NCBI GenBank assembly: GCA_963556195.1
Contig: OY744516.1
Location: forward strand, 30,398,346 to 30,462,345
Direction of reading: 5' to 3'
Origin: Sepiola atlantica
Taxonomy: Eukaryota > Mollusca > Cephalopoda > Sepiida > Sepiolidae
DNA: 64,000 nucleotides
Positions 1 through 11,333 of the stretch are shown here, one piece after another. Each line of letters starts with the position of its first letter. Positions within the stretch are counted from its first letter, which is position 1. The notes beneath the pieces are model-generated. The model was given only the letters and a program-made list of their open reading frames with translations, did not search any database and was not told the DNA's origin. Made by a program: the position numbers and the translations under genes.

Positions 1-2917
1 CGCTCTCTCTCTCTCTGTCGCTGTCGCTCTCTCTGTCGCTGTCGCTCTCTCTCTCTCTGTCGCTCTCTCTCTCTCTGTCGCTCTCTCTCTCTCTGTCGCT
101 CTCTCTCTCTCTGTCGCTCTCTCTCTCTCTGTCGCTCTCTCTCTCTCTGTCGCTCTCTCTCTCTCTGTCGCTCTCTCTCTCTCTGTCGCTCTCTCTCTCT
201 CTGTCGCTCTCTCTCTCTCTGTCGCTCTCTCTCTCTCTGTCGCTCTCTCTCTCTCTGTCGCTCTCTCTCTCTCTGTCGCTCTCTCTCTCTCTGTCGCTCT
301 CTCTCTCTCTGTCGCTCTCTCTCTCTCTGTCGCTCTCTCTCTCTCTGTCGCTCTCTCTCTCTCTGTCGCTCTCTCTCTCTCTGTCGCTCTCTCTCTCTCT
401 CTGTCGCTCTCTCTCTCTCTCTGTCGCTCTCTCTCTCTCTCTGTCGCTCTCTCTCTCTCTCTGTCGCTCTCTCTCTCTCTCTGTCGCTCTCTCTCTCTCT
501 CTGTCGCTCTCTCTCTCTCTCTGTCGCTCTCTCTCTCTCTCTGTCGCTCTCTCTCTCTCTCTGTCGCTCTCTCTCTCTCTCTCTCTGTCGCTCTCTCTCT
601 CTCTCTCTGTCGCTCTCTCTCTCTCTCTCTGTCGCTCTCTCTCTCTCTCTCTGTCGCTCTCTCTCTCTCTCTCTGTCGCTCTCTCTCTCTCTCTCTGTCG
701 CTCTCTCTCTCTCTCTCTGTCGCTCTCTCTCTCTCTCTCTGTCGCTCTCTCTCTCTCTCTGTCGCTCTCTCTCTCTCTCTGTCGCTCTCTCTCTCTCTCT
801 GTCGCTCTCTCTCTCTCTCTGTCGCTCTCTCTCTCTCTCTGTCGCTCTCTCTCTCTCTCTGTCGCTCTCTCTCTCTCTCTGTCGCTCTCTCTCTCTCTCT
901 GTCGCTCTCTCTCTCTCTCTGTCGCTCTCTCTCTCTCTCTGTCGCTCTCTCTCTCTCTCTGTCGCTCTCTCTCTCTCTCTGTCGCTCTCTCTCTCTCTCT
1001 GTCGCTCTCTCTCTCTCTCTGTCGCTCTCTCTCTCTCTGTCGCTCTCTCTCTCTCTGTCGCTCTCTCTCTCTCTGTCGCTCTCTCTCTCTCTGTCGCTCT
1101 CTCTCTCTCTGTCGCTCTCTCTCTCTCTGTCGCTCTCTCTCTCTCTGTCGCTCTCTCTCTCTCTGTCGCTCTCTCTCTCTCTGTCGCTCTCTCTCTCTCT
1201 GTCGCTCTCTCTCTCTCTGTCGCTCTCTCTCTCTCTGTCGCTCTCTCTCTCTCTGTCGCTCTCTCTCTCTCTGTCGCTCTCTCTCTCTCTGTCGCTCTCT
1301 CTCTCTCTGTCGCTCTCTCTCTCTCTGTCGCTCTCTCTCTCTCTGTCGCTCTCTCTCTCTCTGTCGCTCTCTCTCTCTCTCTGTCGCTCTCTCTCTCTCT
1401 CTGTCGCTCTCTCTCTCTCTCTGTCGCTCTCTCTCTCTCTCTGTCGCTCTCTCTCTCTCTCTGTCGCTCTCTCTCTCTCTCTGTCGCTCTCTCTCTCTCT
1501 CTGTCGCTCTCTCTCTCTCTCTGTCGCTCTCTCTCTCTCTCTGTCGCTCTCTCTCTCTCTCTGTCGCTCTCTCTCTCTCTCTGTCGCTCTCTCTCTCTCT
1601 CTGTCGCTCTCTCTCTCTCTCTGTCGCTCTCTCTCTCTCTCTGTCGCTCTCTCTCTCTCTCTGTCGCTCTCTCTCTCTCTCTGTCGCTCTCTCTCTCTCT
1701 CTGTCGCTCTCTCTCTCTCTCTGTCGCTCTCTCTCTCTCTCTGTCGCTCTCTCTCTCTCTCTGTCGCTCTCTCTCTCTCTCTGTCGCTCTCTCTCTCTCT
1801 CTGTCGCTCTCTCTCTCTCTCTGTCGCTCTCTCTCTCTCTCTGTCGCTCTCTCTCTCTCTCTGTCGCTCTCTCTCTCTCTCTGTCGCTCTCTCTCTCTCT
1901 CTGTCGCTCTCTCTCTCTCTCTGTCGCTCTCTCTCTCTCTCTGTCGCTCTCTCTCTCTCTCTGTCGCTCTCTCTCTCTCTCTCTGTCGCTCTCTCTCTCT
2001 CTCTGTCGCTCTCTCTCTCTCTCTGTCGCTCTCTCTCTCTCTCTGTCGCTCTCTCTCTCTCTCTGTCGCTCTCTGTCTCTCTCTGTCGCTCTCTGTCGCT
2101 CTCTCTCTTTCTCTGTCGCTCTCTCTCTTTCTCTGTCGCTCTCTCTCTTTCTCTGTCGCTCTCTCTCTTTCTCTGTCGCTCTCTCTCTTTCTCTGTCGCT
2201 CTCTCTCTTTCTCTGTCGCTCTCTCTCGCTCTCTGTCTCTCTCTCTCGCTCTCTGTCGCTCTCTCTCTTTCTCTCTGTCGCTCTCTCTCTTTCTCTCTGT
2301 CGCTCTCTCTCTTTCTCTCTGTCGCTCTCTCTCTTTCGCTCTGTCGCTCTCTCTCTCTCTCTCTGTCGCTCTCTCTCTCTCTCTCTGTCGCTCTCTCTCT
2401 CTCTCTCTCTGTCGCTCTCTCTCTCTCTCTCTCTGTCGCTCTCTCTCTCTCTCTCTCTGTCGCTCTCTCTCTGTCGCTCTCTCTCTCTCTCTCTCTGTCG
2501 CTCTCTCTCTCTCTCTCTGTCGCTCTCTCTCTCTCTCTCTCTGTCGCTCTCTCTCTCTCTCTGTCGCTCTCTCTCTCTCTCTCTCTGTCGCTCTCTCTCT
2601 CTCTCTCTCTGTCGCTCTCTCTCTCTCTCTCTCTGTCGCTCTCTCTCTCTCTCTCTCTGTCGCTCTCTCTCTCTCTGTCTCTGTCGCTCTCACTCTCTCT
2701 CTCTGTCTCTGTCGCTCTCACTCTCTCTCTCTGTCTCTGTCGCTCTCACTCTCTCTCTCTGTCTCTGTCGCTCTCACTCTCTCTCTCTGTCTCTGTCGCT
2801 CTCACTCTCTCTCTCTGTCTCTGTCGCTCTCACTCTCGCTCTCTGTCTCTGTCGCTCTCTCTCTTTCTCTCTGTCGCTCTCTCTCTTTCTCTCTGTCGCT
2901 CTCTCTCTTTCTCTCTG

Positions 2918-2958
<41 letters not shown>

Positions 2959-2978
2959 AGTAATCTCTCTGTCTCTCT
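1..2978. repeat. CT-rich satellite with GTCG-punctuated units
   Basis: Nearly uninterrupted array of (CT)n broken at regular intervals by GTCG. The spacing between GTCG marks is constant in blocks: 18 bp up to about 390, 20 bp to about 580, 22 bp to about 740, 20 bp to about 1020, 18 bp to about 1370, 20 bp to about 1970, 22 bp to about 2080. After that come mixed units with CTTTCT or CACTCT variants. It is truncated by the window start, so its real length is unknown. No gene is present. Confidence 0.97.
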
Positions 2979-3928
2979 TAAAAACTATGCAAATCGTTTA
3001 TGTTTTTACACATTTTAGAAATTCATTTTTTCTCTAACTTTAATAAGTTCAATATTCTGTATATATATTTCACGAAAAAGTGTCTCTGCTGAAATCGCCC
3101 AACAGAGCATGATGCTAATATCAATGTGCATCATAGTCGTTGTGGTCACCTGGTGCAACCCTAATTGTTCAAATAGATTTGTATTTGATGACCCTAACGG
3201 TGGCCGGATTGACTGGCTGTTGATTAGTAGGTTTTCTTCGTTACTGAAGCCTTTTAGCTAAATATGGATTTAATCCACCATTGATACTCTATTCTTAACT
3301 CCACTTCGTTTTGATCTTTGTCTCTTTAAAAAGGGTAACAGAGGTTATTTGGTACACTCTATTCTGGGTCCTCCTATTCGCTTTCGTTGTGTATCAAGTC
3401 CTTCCCCTTGGCATACACTTCACATCGTATGCTTGACTTGGTTAGAACATAAATAATTTTTATTGGATTTATCTGGTTAAATGTGTTGTTCACTTCATTT
3501 CCCCCTGAAAATGACTATAAAATATTTTCACTTATTTAAATATGCTAAATTATCTGGAAAGTCATTATTCTTGTTGCATATGAAGTGCTCGAATGCAAAA
3601 CTCGATAAACGTCATTTCTTAAAATGTTGCAGTTCAACATTCTACCACACCTGAAAATCGTGCTTTACATAATGTGGTATCTGCGTATTTTTGTTGCTTT
3701 CAATTAAAATCAGCTTTTAGTCAAAGTTTATAATTGATGTGTTCGTTATCTAATCCTATAATTGCTCAATTTTAAGAAATTGGATTCATCGCGTTTTACA
3801 GTCGAACTCTTCGTATCAACTTTTGTGGGATATTATGAATTTCTAATTTTATAATCGTCTTCATACACAATAACTTTCTATAAATCTTAAGAGAAGACGT
3901 TAAAAAAGAAAATTAAAAGAACCAACTA
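2979..3928. other. Unique AT-rich sequence upstream of candidate exon
   Basis: No repeat copy, RNA gene or convincing reading frame was seen. If the exon at 3929 is a first coding exon, its 5' untranslated region and promoter would lie here, but I cannot point to a convincing TATA/initiator arrangement. An in-frame stop (TAA at 3914-3916) lies just upstream of the ATG. Confidence 0.4.
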
Positions 3929-4043
3929 ATGTCTTTACATGAGAATTTCGAAAATGTTTGGTCAGAGGATCCACTGTCTTGCTGTTCGCATATGCCCAGG
4001 TTAATTTCAAGACCTGAAGTTATTACAGCTGTGAACGATATCG
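3929..4043 (+). CDS. Candidate first coding exon of an unidentified gene
   Basis: Opens with ATG at 3929, preceded by an in-frame TAA at 3914-3916. It runs 38 codons plus one base to a good donor (ATCG|GTAAGAAT, GT at 4044-4045). The peptide starts MSLHENFENV and ends EVITAVNDI. Composition is balanced (Trp, two Cys, Pro, charged residues), unlike the poly-Lys/Phe/Ile products of AT-rich noise around it. Read through without splicing, the frame would stop at 4097-4099, at the edge of a SINE. The phase-1 end matches the phase of the exon at 58938, joining as a Gly codon (G|GT). I do not recognise a family. Alternative: a chance open frame, or an exon with an unseen upstream partner. The start codon is the first available ATG and is not otherwise supported. 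Confidence 0.42.
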
Positions 4044-4094
4044 GTAAGAATAGTGATTTGGCATCACTCAAACGTTTACATTTAATCATTGACT

Positions 4095-4285
4095 TTTAGG
4101 CTAGGAGCAAAGTGTAGTATCTATTCTGATACCACACTTCATCTTTTATGTCTTCGGTCAGTGAAGTAGAATTCCTTCTAGAGTGCCCTTTTTTTTGGGG
4201 GGGGGAGCTGGATTTTACCCACGTTAAACACCGACCTTGTGTCTAGCTCTGCCTTCGTGGGTAGGCAAGTAAATAGGGACAATAG
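4095..4285 (+). repeat. U2-headed SINE, copy 1
   Basis: Head near 4099-4127 resembles the 5' region of U2 snRNA (GGCTA...AAAGTGTAGTATCT). A body follows with CCTTCTAGAGTGCCC and GGGGAGCTGGATTTTACCC, and a tail with CTTGTGTCTAGCTC and GGCAAGTAAATAGG. The same order is seen in the copy at 60005. It starts about 50 bp after the candidate splice donor. Confidence 0.75.
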
Positions 4286-4293
4286 GTATTGTT

Positions 4294-4336
4294 TCGGCAT
4301 TAAATGAAATAAAAGGGGTTGCTATGCCATAAAACG
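4294..4336 (+). repeat. GGCAT/ATGCC hairpin module (degenerate)
   Basis: CGGCATTAAATGA then GGGGTTGCTATGCC. This is one of about ten copies in the window of a short module whose ends (CGGCAT / ATGCCG) and inner arms (AACC / GGTT) are complementary. This copy has decayed inner arms. Confidence 0.6.
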
Positions 4337-4494
4337 GACAAACCAGAAGCTGATTTAGAAATTGTTTTTTTTTTTTTTTTAAATTAATCGATTATTGATA
4401 CATTTGTACAAACACTCTACAAACTTTGGATAAATTAATGCTTTGCTTACTAAGCAGTTATGTACTTCCGACATCGATTGCTGTTGTTGATCCA

Positions 4495-4955
4495 TCGAAT
4501 TTGTCGACTACAACCCCATGCAGAGGGGTAAAAAAAACAAAAAAAACGAAAAAGAGGCCACTTGTTGGCCATGGGTGACAACCCGTGATGCCATAGGACA
4601 GGATCCTGGTGACTAGGCATTCATCCACTTCGGCCCTTACTTGAAAAAAAAATCAAAACCTTATTTTTCCTTTTTATTTTTCTCCCTAAATAGATACTAG
4701 AAGGCGGTGGCTGAGGGTCAATCATGTTGAGAACAAAGAAGATTACCAATGCCAAAGAGTAACGTTTTCAAAAATGTAATGTTTTCCTTCGAGTGGTGTT
4801 TTATTAGAGTAATGTTTCTCTATCTCAGTAAAATTCCCTTCTACGAGTAACTTTCCCATTCTCACTGAAATGTCCTTCTACGAGCAATGTATTCTGAGAG
4901 TAAGGTATTTTAGGAATATAAATAATTATCCTACCTATAGAATTATATTTGACAA
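4495..4955 (+). repeat. Repeat family R1, copy 1
   Basis: Matches 57955-58460 over its length. Shared landmarks are CAACCCCATG, a GGCCAC...GGCC stretch, GTGATGCC, AGGACAGGATCCTG, then GTGGCTGAGGGTCAATC and repeated CCTTCTACGAG motifs, and CCTACCTATAGAATTA at the end. No coding capacity is evident. It is probably a long SINE-like or LINE-tail element. Confidence 0.7.
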
Positions 4956-5214
4956 CGGACAGAGCCTCGTAGAGAGATGTATAGGCGCGTTTAAAATAAG
5001 ATGCGTCCATTCAATCTGCGCGCTTAGCGATGAAAGTCTCGATGTATTTAAAGCTAGAATGTTTGCTTCCATTGTATCAAGGGTAAATGGAATGAGTTGG
5101 TGGGGGGTTAGGGTTAGAAATATTATGCCCAGAAAACCAAACGTTGTTTAAAAATATAAATCTCTACATGGAAGTACAAACGAATAAAGTGATCCAAGAA
5201 AGAAAACCACTCCA

Positions 5215-5545
5215 CAAAGCAACCTTATTTCTCCTTTATATTAAATTTTTATTTTTCTCCTCAAATAAATACTAGAAGGCTGTGGCTGAGGGTCAGCCGT
5301 GTTGAGAACAAAGATTACCAATGTCAAAGAGTAATGTTTTTCTGAGAGTATTGTTTCTCTCTCGCAGTAGAATTCTGTTCTGAGAATAATGTTCCCACTT
5401 TCATTGTGAAATTTCCTTCTGGGAGCAGTTGTATTCTACGAATATAAATAATTATCCTACCTATAGAATTACATATAACAATCTTATTCAGCATTAAATA
5501 ACTCATAGATGGCTGATATGCCACAAACCAAACCAAAAATAAAAT
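5215..5545 (+). repeat. Repeat family R1, copy 2 (3' part) with hairpin module
   Basis: Carries the second half of R1: AATACTAGAAGGC, GGCTGAGGGTCAGCC, then CCTACCTATAGAATTACAT. It ends in the GGCAT-type module near 5488-5535 (CAGCATTAAATAACTC ... GGCTGATATGCC). The copy at 58240-58515 has the same order, so the hairpin module is an integral 3' part of R1. Confidence 0.7.
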
Positions 5546-5621
5546 ACTATGTGCTTTTTTTTAAAGCAGTTGATCAATATACAAAAATATCAAGATCTAA
5601 AGATATATAAATCCAACTTGA

Positions 5622-5662
5622 TTCGGCATTAAATGACCTGAAAAGGTTGATATGCCGTTAAA
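5622..5662 (+). repeat. GGCAT/ATGCC hairpin module
   Basis: CGGCATTAAATGACC, loop TGAAAA, GGTTGATATGCCG. The inner arms are ACC/GGT here versus ACCC/GGGT at 13795, so pairing is kept although the length differs. Confidence 0.7.
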
Positions 5663-6253
5663 CAAAAACTCTTGAGATAAACCAATAATAGCAATTGTTA
5701 GAATAAAAGTAAAAATACAAATGACAAAATACAGAAGAATTTAAATCCAGCCAAAGTAATATCGCTCCCCCCAACCACGGCCCTCCCTAACATTTATTGT
5801 CATTTTTCATTCGTCCCCACCTTTCAACCATTTTGGGGAGTTTGGGTTTAATTTCCTGTAATTAAGAAACTCAAAATGAATTAAATTCGTTGTTGTAATT
5901 TTGACCCCTTCCCCCCCCCCCTTTGATTATATTGTTGACATTACGTATTCCCCTTTCTCTTGAAGACACCTTTGAAAAACAAAAGCAATACCCCCCCCCC
6001 CCGTGTCGAAGGAAACTTTTTTGGAATATTAAAGCTGACATTGATTTTAAACTTTTAGCTTTTATTTCCTAAGTTTCTCATTGTGCTTAAAGCGTTTTTG
6101 CTTTTATTAATTTTATTAAAAGGTAACGCGTGTGTGTGTGTGTGTGAATGAATACCCGTCCCAGGACTGGGAAAATTAATTTCCCGAACAGAACCGTTTT
6201 TCAACCACATTTCTGTACCCCTTACGTAGATTAAAATCAAGATATGATACTAA
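5663..6253. other. No gene seen; homopolymers and (TG)n
   Basis: AT-rich sequence with C-runs near 5919-5931 and 5992-6003 and a short (TG)n at about 6131-6146. No reading frame or repeat copy was recognised. Confidence 0.5.
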
Positions 6254-6800
6254 ACCTGCATGCGGGCTAGTAAGTTAGCTATGTGCATATGTTTATATAT
6301 TTTTTATGTCTAGAATCCTTATTCTAATTTTGATCAAAATACATTGCATGATTTTGATTCTAGAAAATGTCTAAAATGTAAGGCTTAAGGTCTCAAGAAG
6401 AAATTGAAATTCAAGGAATCGTGCATAATTTTGGTCTGACAATGGATAACATTCAATGCAAATCTGAAATATTTGAAATAAGAGGTTGTACCCATATTAT
6501 TCCCCTTAAAACCGTTTAAAATGCTCACATTTGGTAATATTTATTAATTGATGTTTAATATCTACTGTTAAAATTTCAACGGTATCTGAATTTTCACAAA
6601 GGGAAATGGCTTCCACTCCCCTTTTACCACCTTTTCATTAAATTAAACTAAGTATAGTCCAAATTACAACCCCTTACCTCTAGTAGCTGTGTTCCAAAAT
6701 TCTGATTGATCGATTAATTAGTTTAGGAGTGCATCCTGTTCATTAAAAAATGAAAACATATGCACATAGCTAATTTACTAGCTGGCATTGCTCGGCAAAT
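6254..6800. repeat. Element with about 40-bp inverted ends
   Basis: Left end 6256-6296 (GGGCTAGTAAGTTAGCTATG...) is the reverse complement, with few mismatches, of 6753-6795 (...CATAGCTAATTTACTAGC). The inner right part, about 6665-6740, also matches 63795-63912 in the opposite orientation, so the right half belongs to a dispersed family. Confidence 0.6.
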
Positions 6801-7546
6801 AATGATTATCCTTTATAATCATGCTCCCAACCCTGAACACAATATTACCATTCTTATTTTAGAAATTTACAAATAAATGTCATCTTTGCTGTTTATGGAT
6901 ATCCAGTGTAAACACAGATCCCGACTATTGTAAAATCCTGTAATAAAAAATAATTTCACTATCGGATTCTTCGTAAATTTTTGCTTTAGAAAATTGGTTT
7001 GATCTTGATGTCTTTGCTTTCAGTTGCATCCCCGGTAAGCAATAATTAGGTCCTAGGGACCCCAGATCACTAGATGATATTGGAGGAAAATTTAATAACA
7101 TCATTAATTTCGAGAAAAAATTTACCCTCAAACTAATTTGAATTTTGTCACTGATAACATTTACTTTTTACAGCCGAACAAACAATCGTCACCGTTTTCT
7201 ATCTATTATACCAAAAATAGAGCATCCTCGGCTGTTGAAAAAATGATTAATATAAGCATTTACGTTCCACTTATCTTGGAGCGTGTGTTGATAGCATAAC
7301 AACGGTCGGGTTTCGATCTCACTTCGAAGTACTTGTTTGTCTAGCAACATTGGAAAGCTGTGATACAGCTAAAGTCTTTATGTGGATGACATAAGCTGTA
7401 TCTGACCGGGAATGCAGTGAAGTCATTTTAGTGTTTGTTTCATTTTTATTTGTTTGCCAATTTTTAACTTATACACAAAAAGAAATAAAATTTTAGTTGT
7501 AAGGAAGACAGCTCTTTTATATTCTTCAATAAAGAGTTATTCCTCT

Positions 7547-7584
<38 letters not shown>

Positions 7585-7959
7585 TTGTTGTTGAAAAGTG
7601 TTTCCATTTTACCAATTGTCCAGGTCGGACTACATAATTTTGTAAATAAACTGGTGAAGTACATTATTATAGTGCCAATAACATGGTTAAAAGAGAATAA
7701 AAATTCTCTAATCGGAATCAAAGATTTGTCAGCTTAAATGCTATTTAGGTCTAACTTTTAAAATCTTACACGATAAGTTTGTTGGACATTTTTAATGGTA
7801 AATTTTCAAATTTCTTTTATATTTGGATAAAGCATACGCCTTAAATATTTTTCAAATTAATTCCATTCCTAAAAACCTGTTTGTACACCTGTTCAAAGAT
7901 GGAAGGGTTGAATTATTCTAATTTTATTTCTTTGAAAATTTGTAAGGTGAAAATTGATG
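6801..7959. other. No gene seen; poly(T) and possible tRNA relic
   Basis: Mostly unique AT-rich sequence. There is a poly(T) run at about 7550-7583. A B-box-like GGGTTTCGATCTC lies near 7306, but no convincing A box or cloverleaf was found. A small palindrome (GATACAGC ... GCTGTATC) lies near 7360-7405. Confidence 0.4.
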
Positions 7960-8065
7960 AATATATTATCTATTACTCATGGAGATTTGGTATGTGTCTG
8001 TCTGAAGCCGAAACTATACTATTATTTCTATTAATTATGCTATAGTACTATCTTTACCGACCATT
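7960..8065 (+). repeat. Repeat family R2, copy 1
   Basis: Landmarks ATGGAGATTTGGTAT, CTGTCTGAAGCCGAAACTA and TACTATCTTT recur at 8380, 25590 and 55725 (+) and at 14985-15070 (-). Confidence 0.65.
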
Positions 8066-8140
8066 TAGCATAATGTTAAGGGTGTTTGTTAATGGGCCAG
8101 AAGACCAGGGTTCACTCCTTGGTAGTGATACCAAGAACTT
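8066..8140 (+). repeat. tRNA-derived SINE head (degenerate)
   Basis: TTAGCATAATGTTAAGG resembles a Pol III A box, and CCAGGGTTCACTCC about 40 bp later a B box. An A-rich stretch follows. It has no intact cloverleaf, so it is a SINE relic rather than a tRNA gene. Confidence 0.45.
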
Positions 8141-8379
8141 AAAAACAAAAAAAAAACAACAAAAAAATGGTGTTTGATGCCCCCTTGCTAAACATTCAGC
8201 ATTATAAGGTGAGGATCAAGGGTAAGTGGAGAAATCTTGAAAAAAAAAAATGGCGCCTTCCCTTACGCCTCGGTGTAGTAACTAATGAAAAGGGAAGCTT
8301 CGGGGTGCCCTTGACTATGTTCAACCACTTTAACTTTGCTTACTATATTTTAATCAATTCAGTTTACTATATACTATTT

Positions 8380-8480
8380 CTAGTACTAATAGAGATTTGG
8401 TATCTGTTTGCATAAAGCTGAAACTATACTAATTTACTGTTATCTTTTAATTCATACTAATGTACTATCTTTGTGTTAGG
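8380..8480 (+). repeat. Repeat family R2, copy 2
   Basis: TACTAATAGAGATTTGGTAT, GAAACTATACTAATTTACTG and GTACTATCTTTG match the copy at 7960. Confidence 0.65.
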
Positions 8481-8559
8481 GCCCGGGGAAGAAAACACAA
8501 ACTCTGAGTTTCGAGAAACAAGTGCATTGGATAAAGTCTAATACAACAGAGAACAAGAG

Positions 8560-8945
8560 TAGTTGTACGTCAGTCTTGACTACCAGTATAGACTGGTGTG
8601 GTTCCCGGTATTTACTTCCTTTCTACTGCAGGAAGATATTGCACAAGGCCAGAAGGTGGGGAGTCAAGCCAGCGCCCCTAAAGAAGAAGCACTGTGGCCT
8701 CTAAAAAATTGCCTTGGCAGCCCCGTCAGCATTCCCCAGTTGGGGTGCCTCAGGCAGTAAGCAATAAACTTACTCCACCCCAAAGAGGAGAGGCAAGGTC
8801 TGGGAGGGTGGACCTCCTAGGACTCCCCAGGACTAATGCCTCAGCCCGACAGATAAAAGGCCACCATAATGGCACAGTTTCGTGTCTGACTGGTGTGGTT
8901 CCAACCCTGAGAGGCAGGTGCTCCCAGTATTTATGGTGAGTGGAA
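8560..8945 (-). repeat. U2-SINE superfamily member, long body form
   Basis: The core at about 8709-8836 matches 50467-50592 closely (GCAGCCCC, GGCGCCTCAGG-like, AATAAACTTACTCC, GGGAGGGTGGACCTCC). Part of it reappears in opposite orientation at 42120-42210. Orientation is set by the copy at 50362, which carries the U2-like head. No U2 head is visible at the right end here. Confidence 0.65.
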
Positions 8946-8989
8946 AAGTGCAAGTAGTCCGTATAGGTAAGGTGCCATAACACTTTCAA

Positions 8990-9255
8990 TGCATGGCAGT
9001 ATGCTGTTATGATGATACCATATTTCCAGGCATTACCTCTTCCTTTTTTAATTTTGGAGAGGGGGCTGGTAATGTATCCTGTCGTCATGAGACCATTGTT
9101 GGAATTACTTCTTCCTTTTTGGATGGATGTATTATATGTTCATTTGTCATGATGCCATCCTCCCAAGCATTAACTACTCCTTGGGTGGGGTAGCATCTGT
9201 TCCTTGGTCTTGATACCACCATCCCACAGATTACCTTCTCCTTTCTCTGGTAAAT
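8990..9255 (+). repeat. Short tandem array of a SINE segment
   Basis: Three to four diverged copies of a unit of about 60-80 bp: GATGATACCAT..., CCAGGCATTACCTCTTCC, then G-rich GGGGTGG. Similar single units occur at 25700-25870 and 55900-55985, in both cases just downstream of R2. Confidence 0.55.
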
Positions 9256-9914
9256 GGTCACCTATTTTTGCTAGTATTTTAATGTAATGATGTTTGCACA
9301 TTTATGAGGTATCCAAATATAAAAATAATTTTATTTCAGATCAAATCTTTATCTGCCCAAATCATCTAAACCAGGCGAATGGGAAGAGGGGGGGGGAGGC
9401 TCTGTTCCATTTTGCTTTATTGGGTGGAGATGGAGGGATGTTTATAAATATATCCTTTTGTATGTTTGGTGGTGGAGTGTTGGGTAAACTCTATAGCATT
9501 TTCCTTGGCCTTCATTCTAACCGCCTCTCCTTTTTTCTTGCCCCAACCATTCTTACCCCAACCATTCTTGATGGAAACAATGCTTTTGTAAACAATAGAG
9601 GCCAGAAGTTATGACTTAAAAGGACCAGCCACCCACGCCCGCCCACCCCTCTCCTCCCTTCTCTCGCTTCCATCCCTTGTAAATGGGACCAGGGTCAACA
9701 AGTGCAGATTTAATGTAAGTCATTCTCGTTTAGTAGGGTTCTGTTAGCTTTCTGCCTTTCTCTTTTATTTGAAGGCAATAACAAATTGGGGACAATTTTC
9801 TAAATTTCTCGGCTCCCATAGAAAAAAACCCCAGAAACATCACCCCTTTAAAAAAATAAACAATGCGTTTTTATAATTATATTTCATGCAATAAAAAAAC
9901 TTTTAATAAAAAAA
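9256..9914. other. No gene seen
   Basis: Mixed-composition DNA. A 106-codon open frame covers 9294-9614, but it is Phe/Leu/Gly-rich, has no splice context and resembles nothing I know. I treat it as chance. A C-rich patch lies at 9628-9660. Confidence 0.45.
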
Positions 9915-11325
9915 GTGCACTTCTCTTTCTGTGCAATAATTAAAAAATGCACTTCTCTCTCTCTGCGCTCATAAAAAATGCACTTCTCTTTCTCTGTGCT
10001 TATAAAAAATGCTCTTCTGTTTCTCTGCGCTCATAAAAATGCTCTTCTGTTTCTCTGCGCTCATAAAAATGCTCTTCTGTTTCTCTGCGCTCATAAAAAT
10101 GCACTTCTCTTTCTCTGCGCTCATAAAAATGCACTTCTCTTTCTCTGCGCTCATAAAAATGCACTTCTCTTTCTCTGCGCTCATAAAAATGCACTACTCC
10201 TTCTCTGCGCTCATAAAAATGCACTTCTCCTTCTCTGCGCTCATAAAAATGCACTTCTCCTTCTCTGCGCTCATAAAAATGCACTTCTCCTTCTCTGCGC
10301 TCATAAAAATGCACTTCTCTTTCTCTGCGCTCATAAAAATGCACTTTCTCTGCACTCATAAAAATGCACTTCTCTTTCTCTGCGCTCATAAAAATGCACT
10401 TCTCTTTCTCTGCGCTCATAAAAATGCACTTCTCTTTCTCTGCGCTCATAAAAATGCACTTCTCTTTCTCTGCGCTCATAAAAATGCACTTCTCTTTCTC
10501 TGCGCTCATAAAAATGCACTTCTCTTTCTCTGCGCTCATAAAAATGCACTTCTCTTTCTCTGCGCTCATAAAAATGCACTTCTCTTTCTCTGCGCTCATA
10601 AAAATGCACTTCTCTTTCTCTGCGCTCATAAAAATGCACTTCTCTTTCTCTGCGCTCATAAAAATGCACTTCTCTTTCTCTGCGCTCATAAAAATGCACT
10701 TCTCTTTCTCTGCGCTCATAAAAATGCACTTCTCTTTCTCTGCGCTCATAAAAATGCACTTCTCCTTCTCTGCGCTCATAAAAATGCACTTTCTCTGCGC
10801 TCATAAAAATGCACTATTCCTTCTCTGCGCTCATAAAAATGCACTTCTCCTTCTCTGCGCTCATAAAAATGCACTTCTCCTTCTCTGCGCTCATAAAAAT
10901 GCACTTCTCTTTCTCTGCGCTCATAAAAATGCACTTCTCTTTCTCTGCGCTCATAAAAATGCACTTCTCTTTCTCTGCGCTCATAAAAATGCACTTCTCT
11001 TTCTCTGCGCTCATAAAAATGCACTTCTCTTTCTCTGCGCTCATAAAAATGCACTTCTCTTTCTCTGCGCTCATAAAAATGCACTTCTCTTTCTCTGCGC
11101 TCATAAAAATGCACTTCTCTTTCTCTGCGCTCATAAAAATGCACTTCTCTTTCTCTGCGCTCATAAAAATGCACTTCTCTTTCTCTGCGCTCATAAAAAT
11201 GCACTTCTCTTTCTCTGCGCTCATAAAAATGCACTTCTCTTTCTCTGCGCTCATAAAAATGCACTTCTCTTTCTCTGCACTCATAAAAATGCACTTCTCT
11301 GCACTCTTTCTCTGCACTCTTACTG
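9915..11325. repeat. 30-bp minisatellite, about 46 units
   Basis: Unit is CTCATAAAAATGCA followed by CTTCTCTTTCTCTGCG. Variants differ mainly at the CTTCTCT position (CTGT, CTCC, CTAC, ATTCC), and two shortened units of about 24 bp occur near 10341-10365 and 10790-10812. Because 30 is divisible by 3 and the unit has few stops, two frames on each strand stay open for hundreds of codons. These are repeat artefacts, not genes. Confidence 0.95.
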
Positions 11326-11333
11326 CCTTAAAA

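Noticed and set aside
6925..7131. Minus-strand 68-codon frame as an exon
   Set aside because: Composition partly plausible, but no convincing acceptor/donor pair flanks it and no motif is recognisable.
9915..11325. CRISPR-like array
   Set aside because: Units are contiguous without unique spacers, and the genome is eukaryotic.
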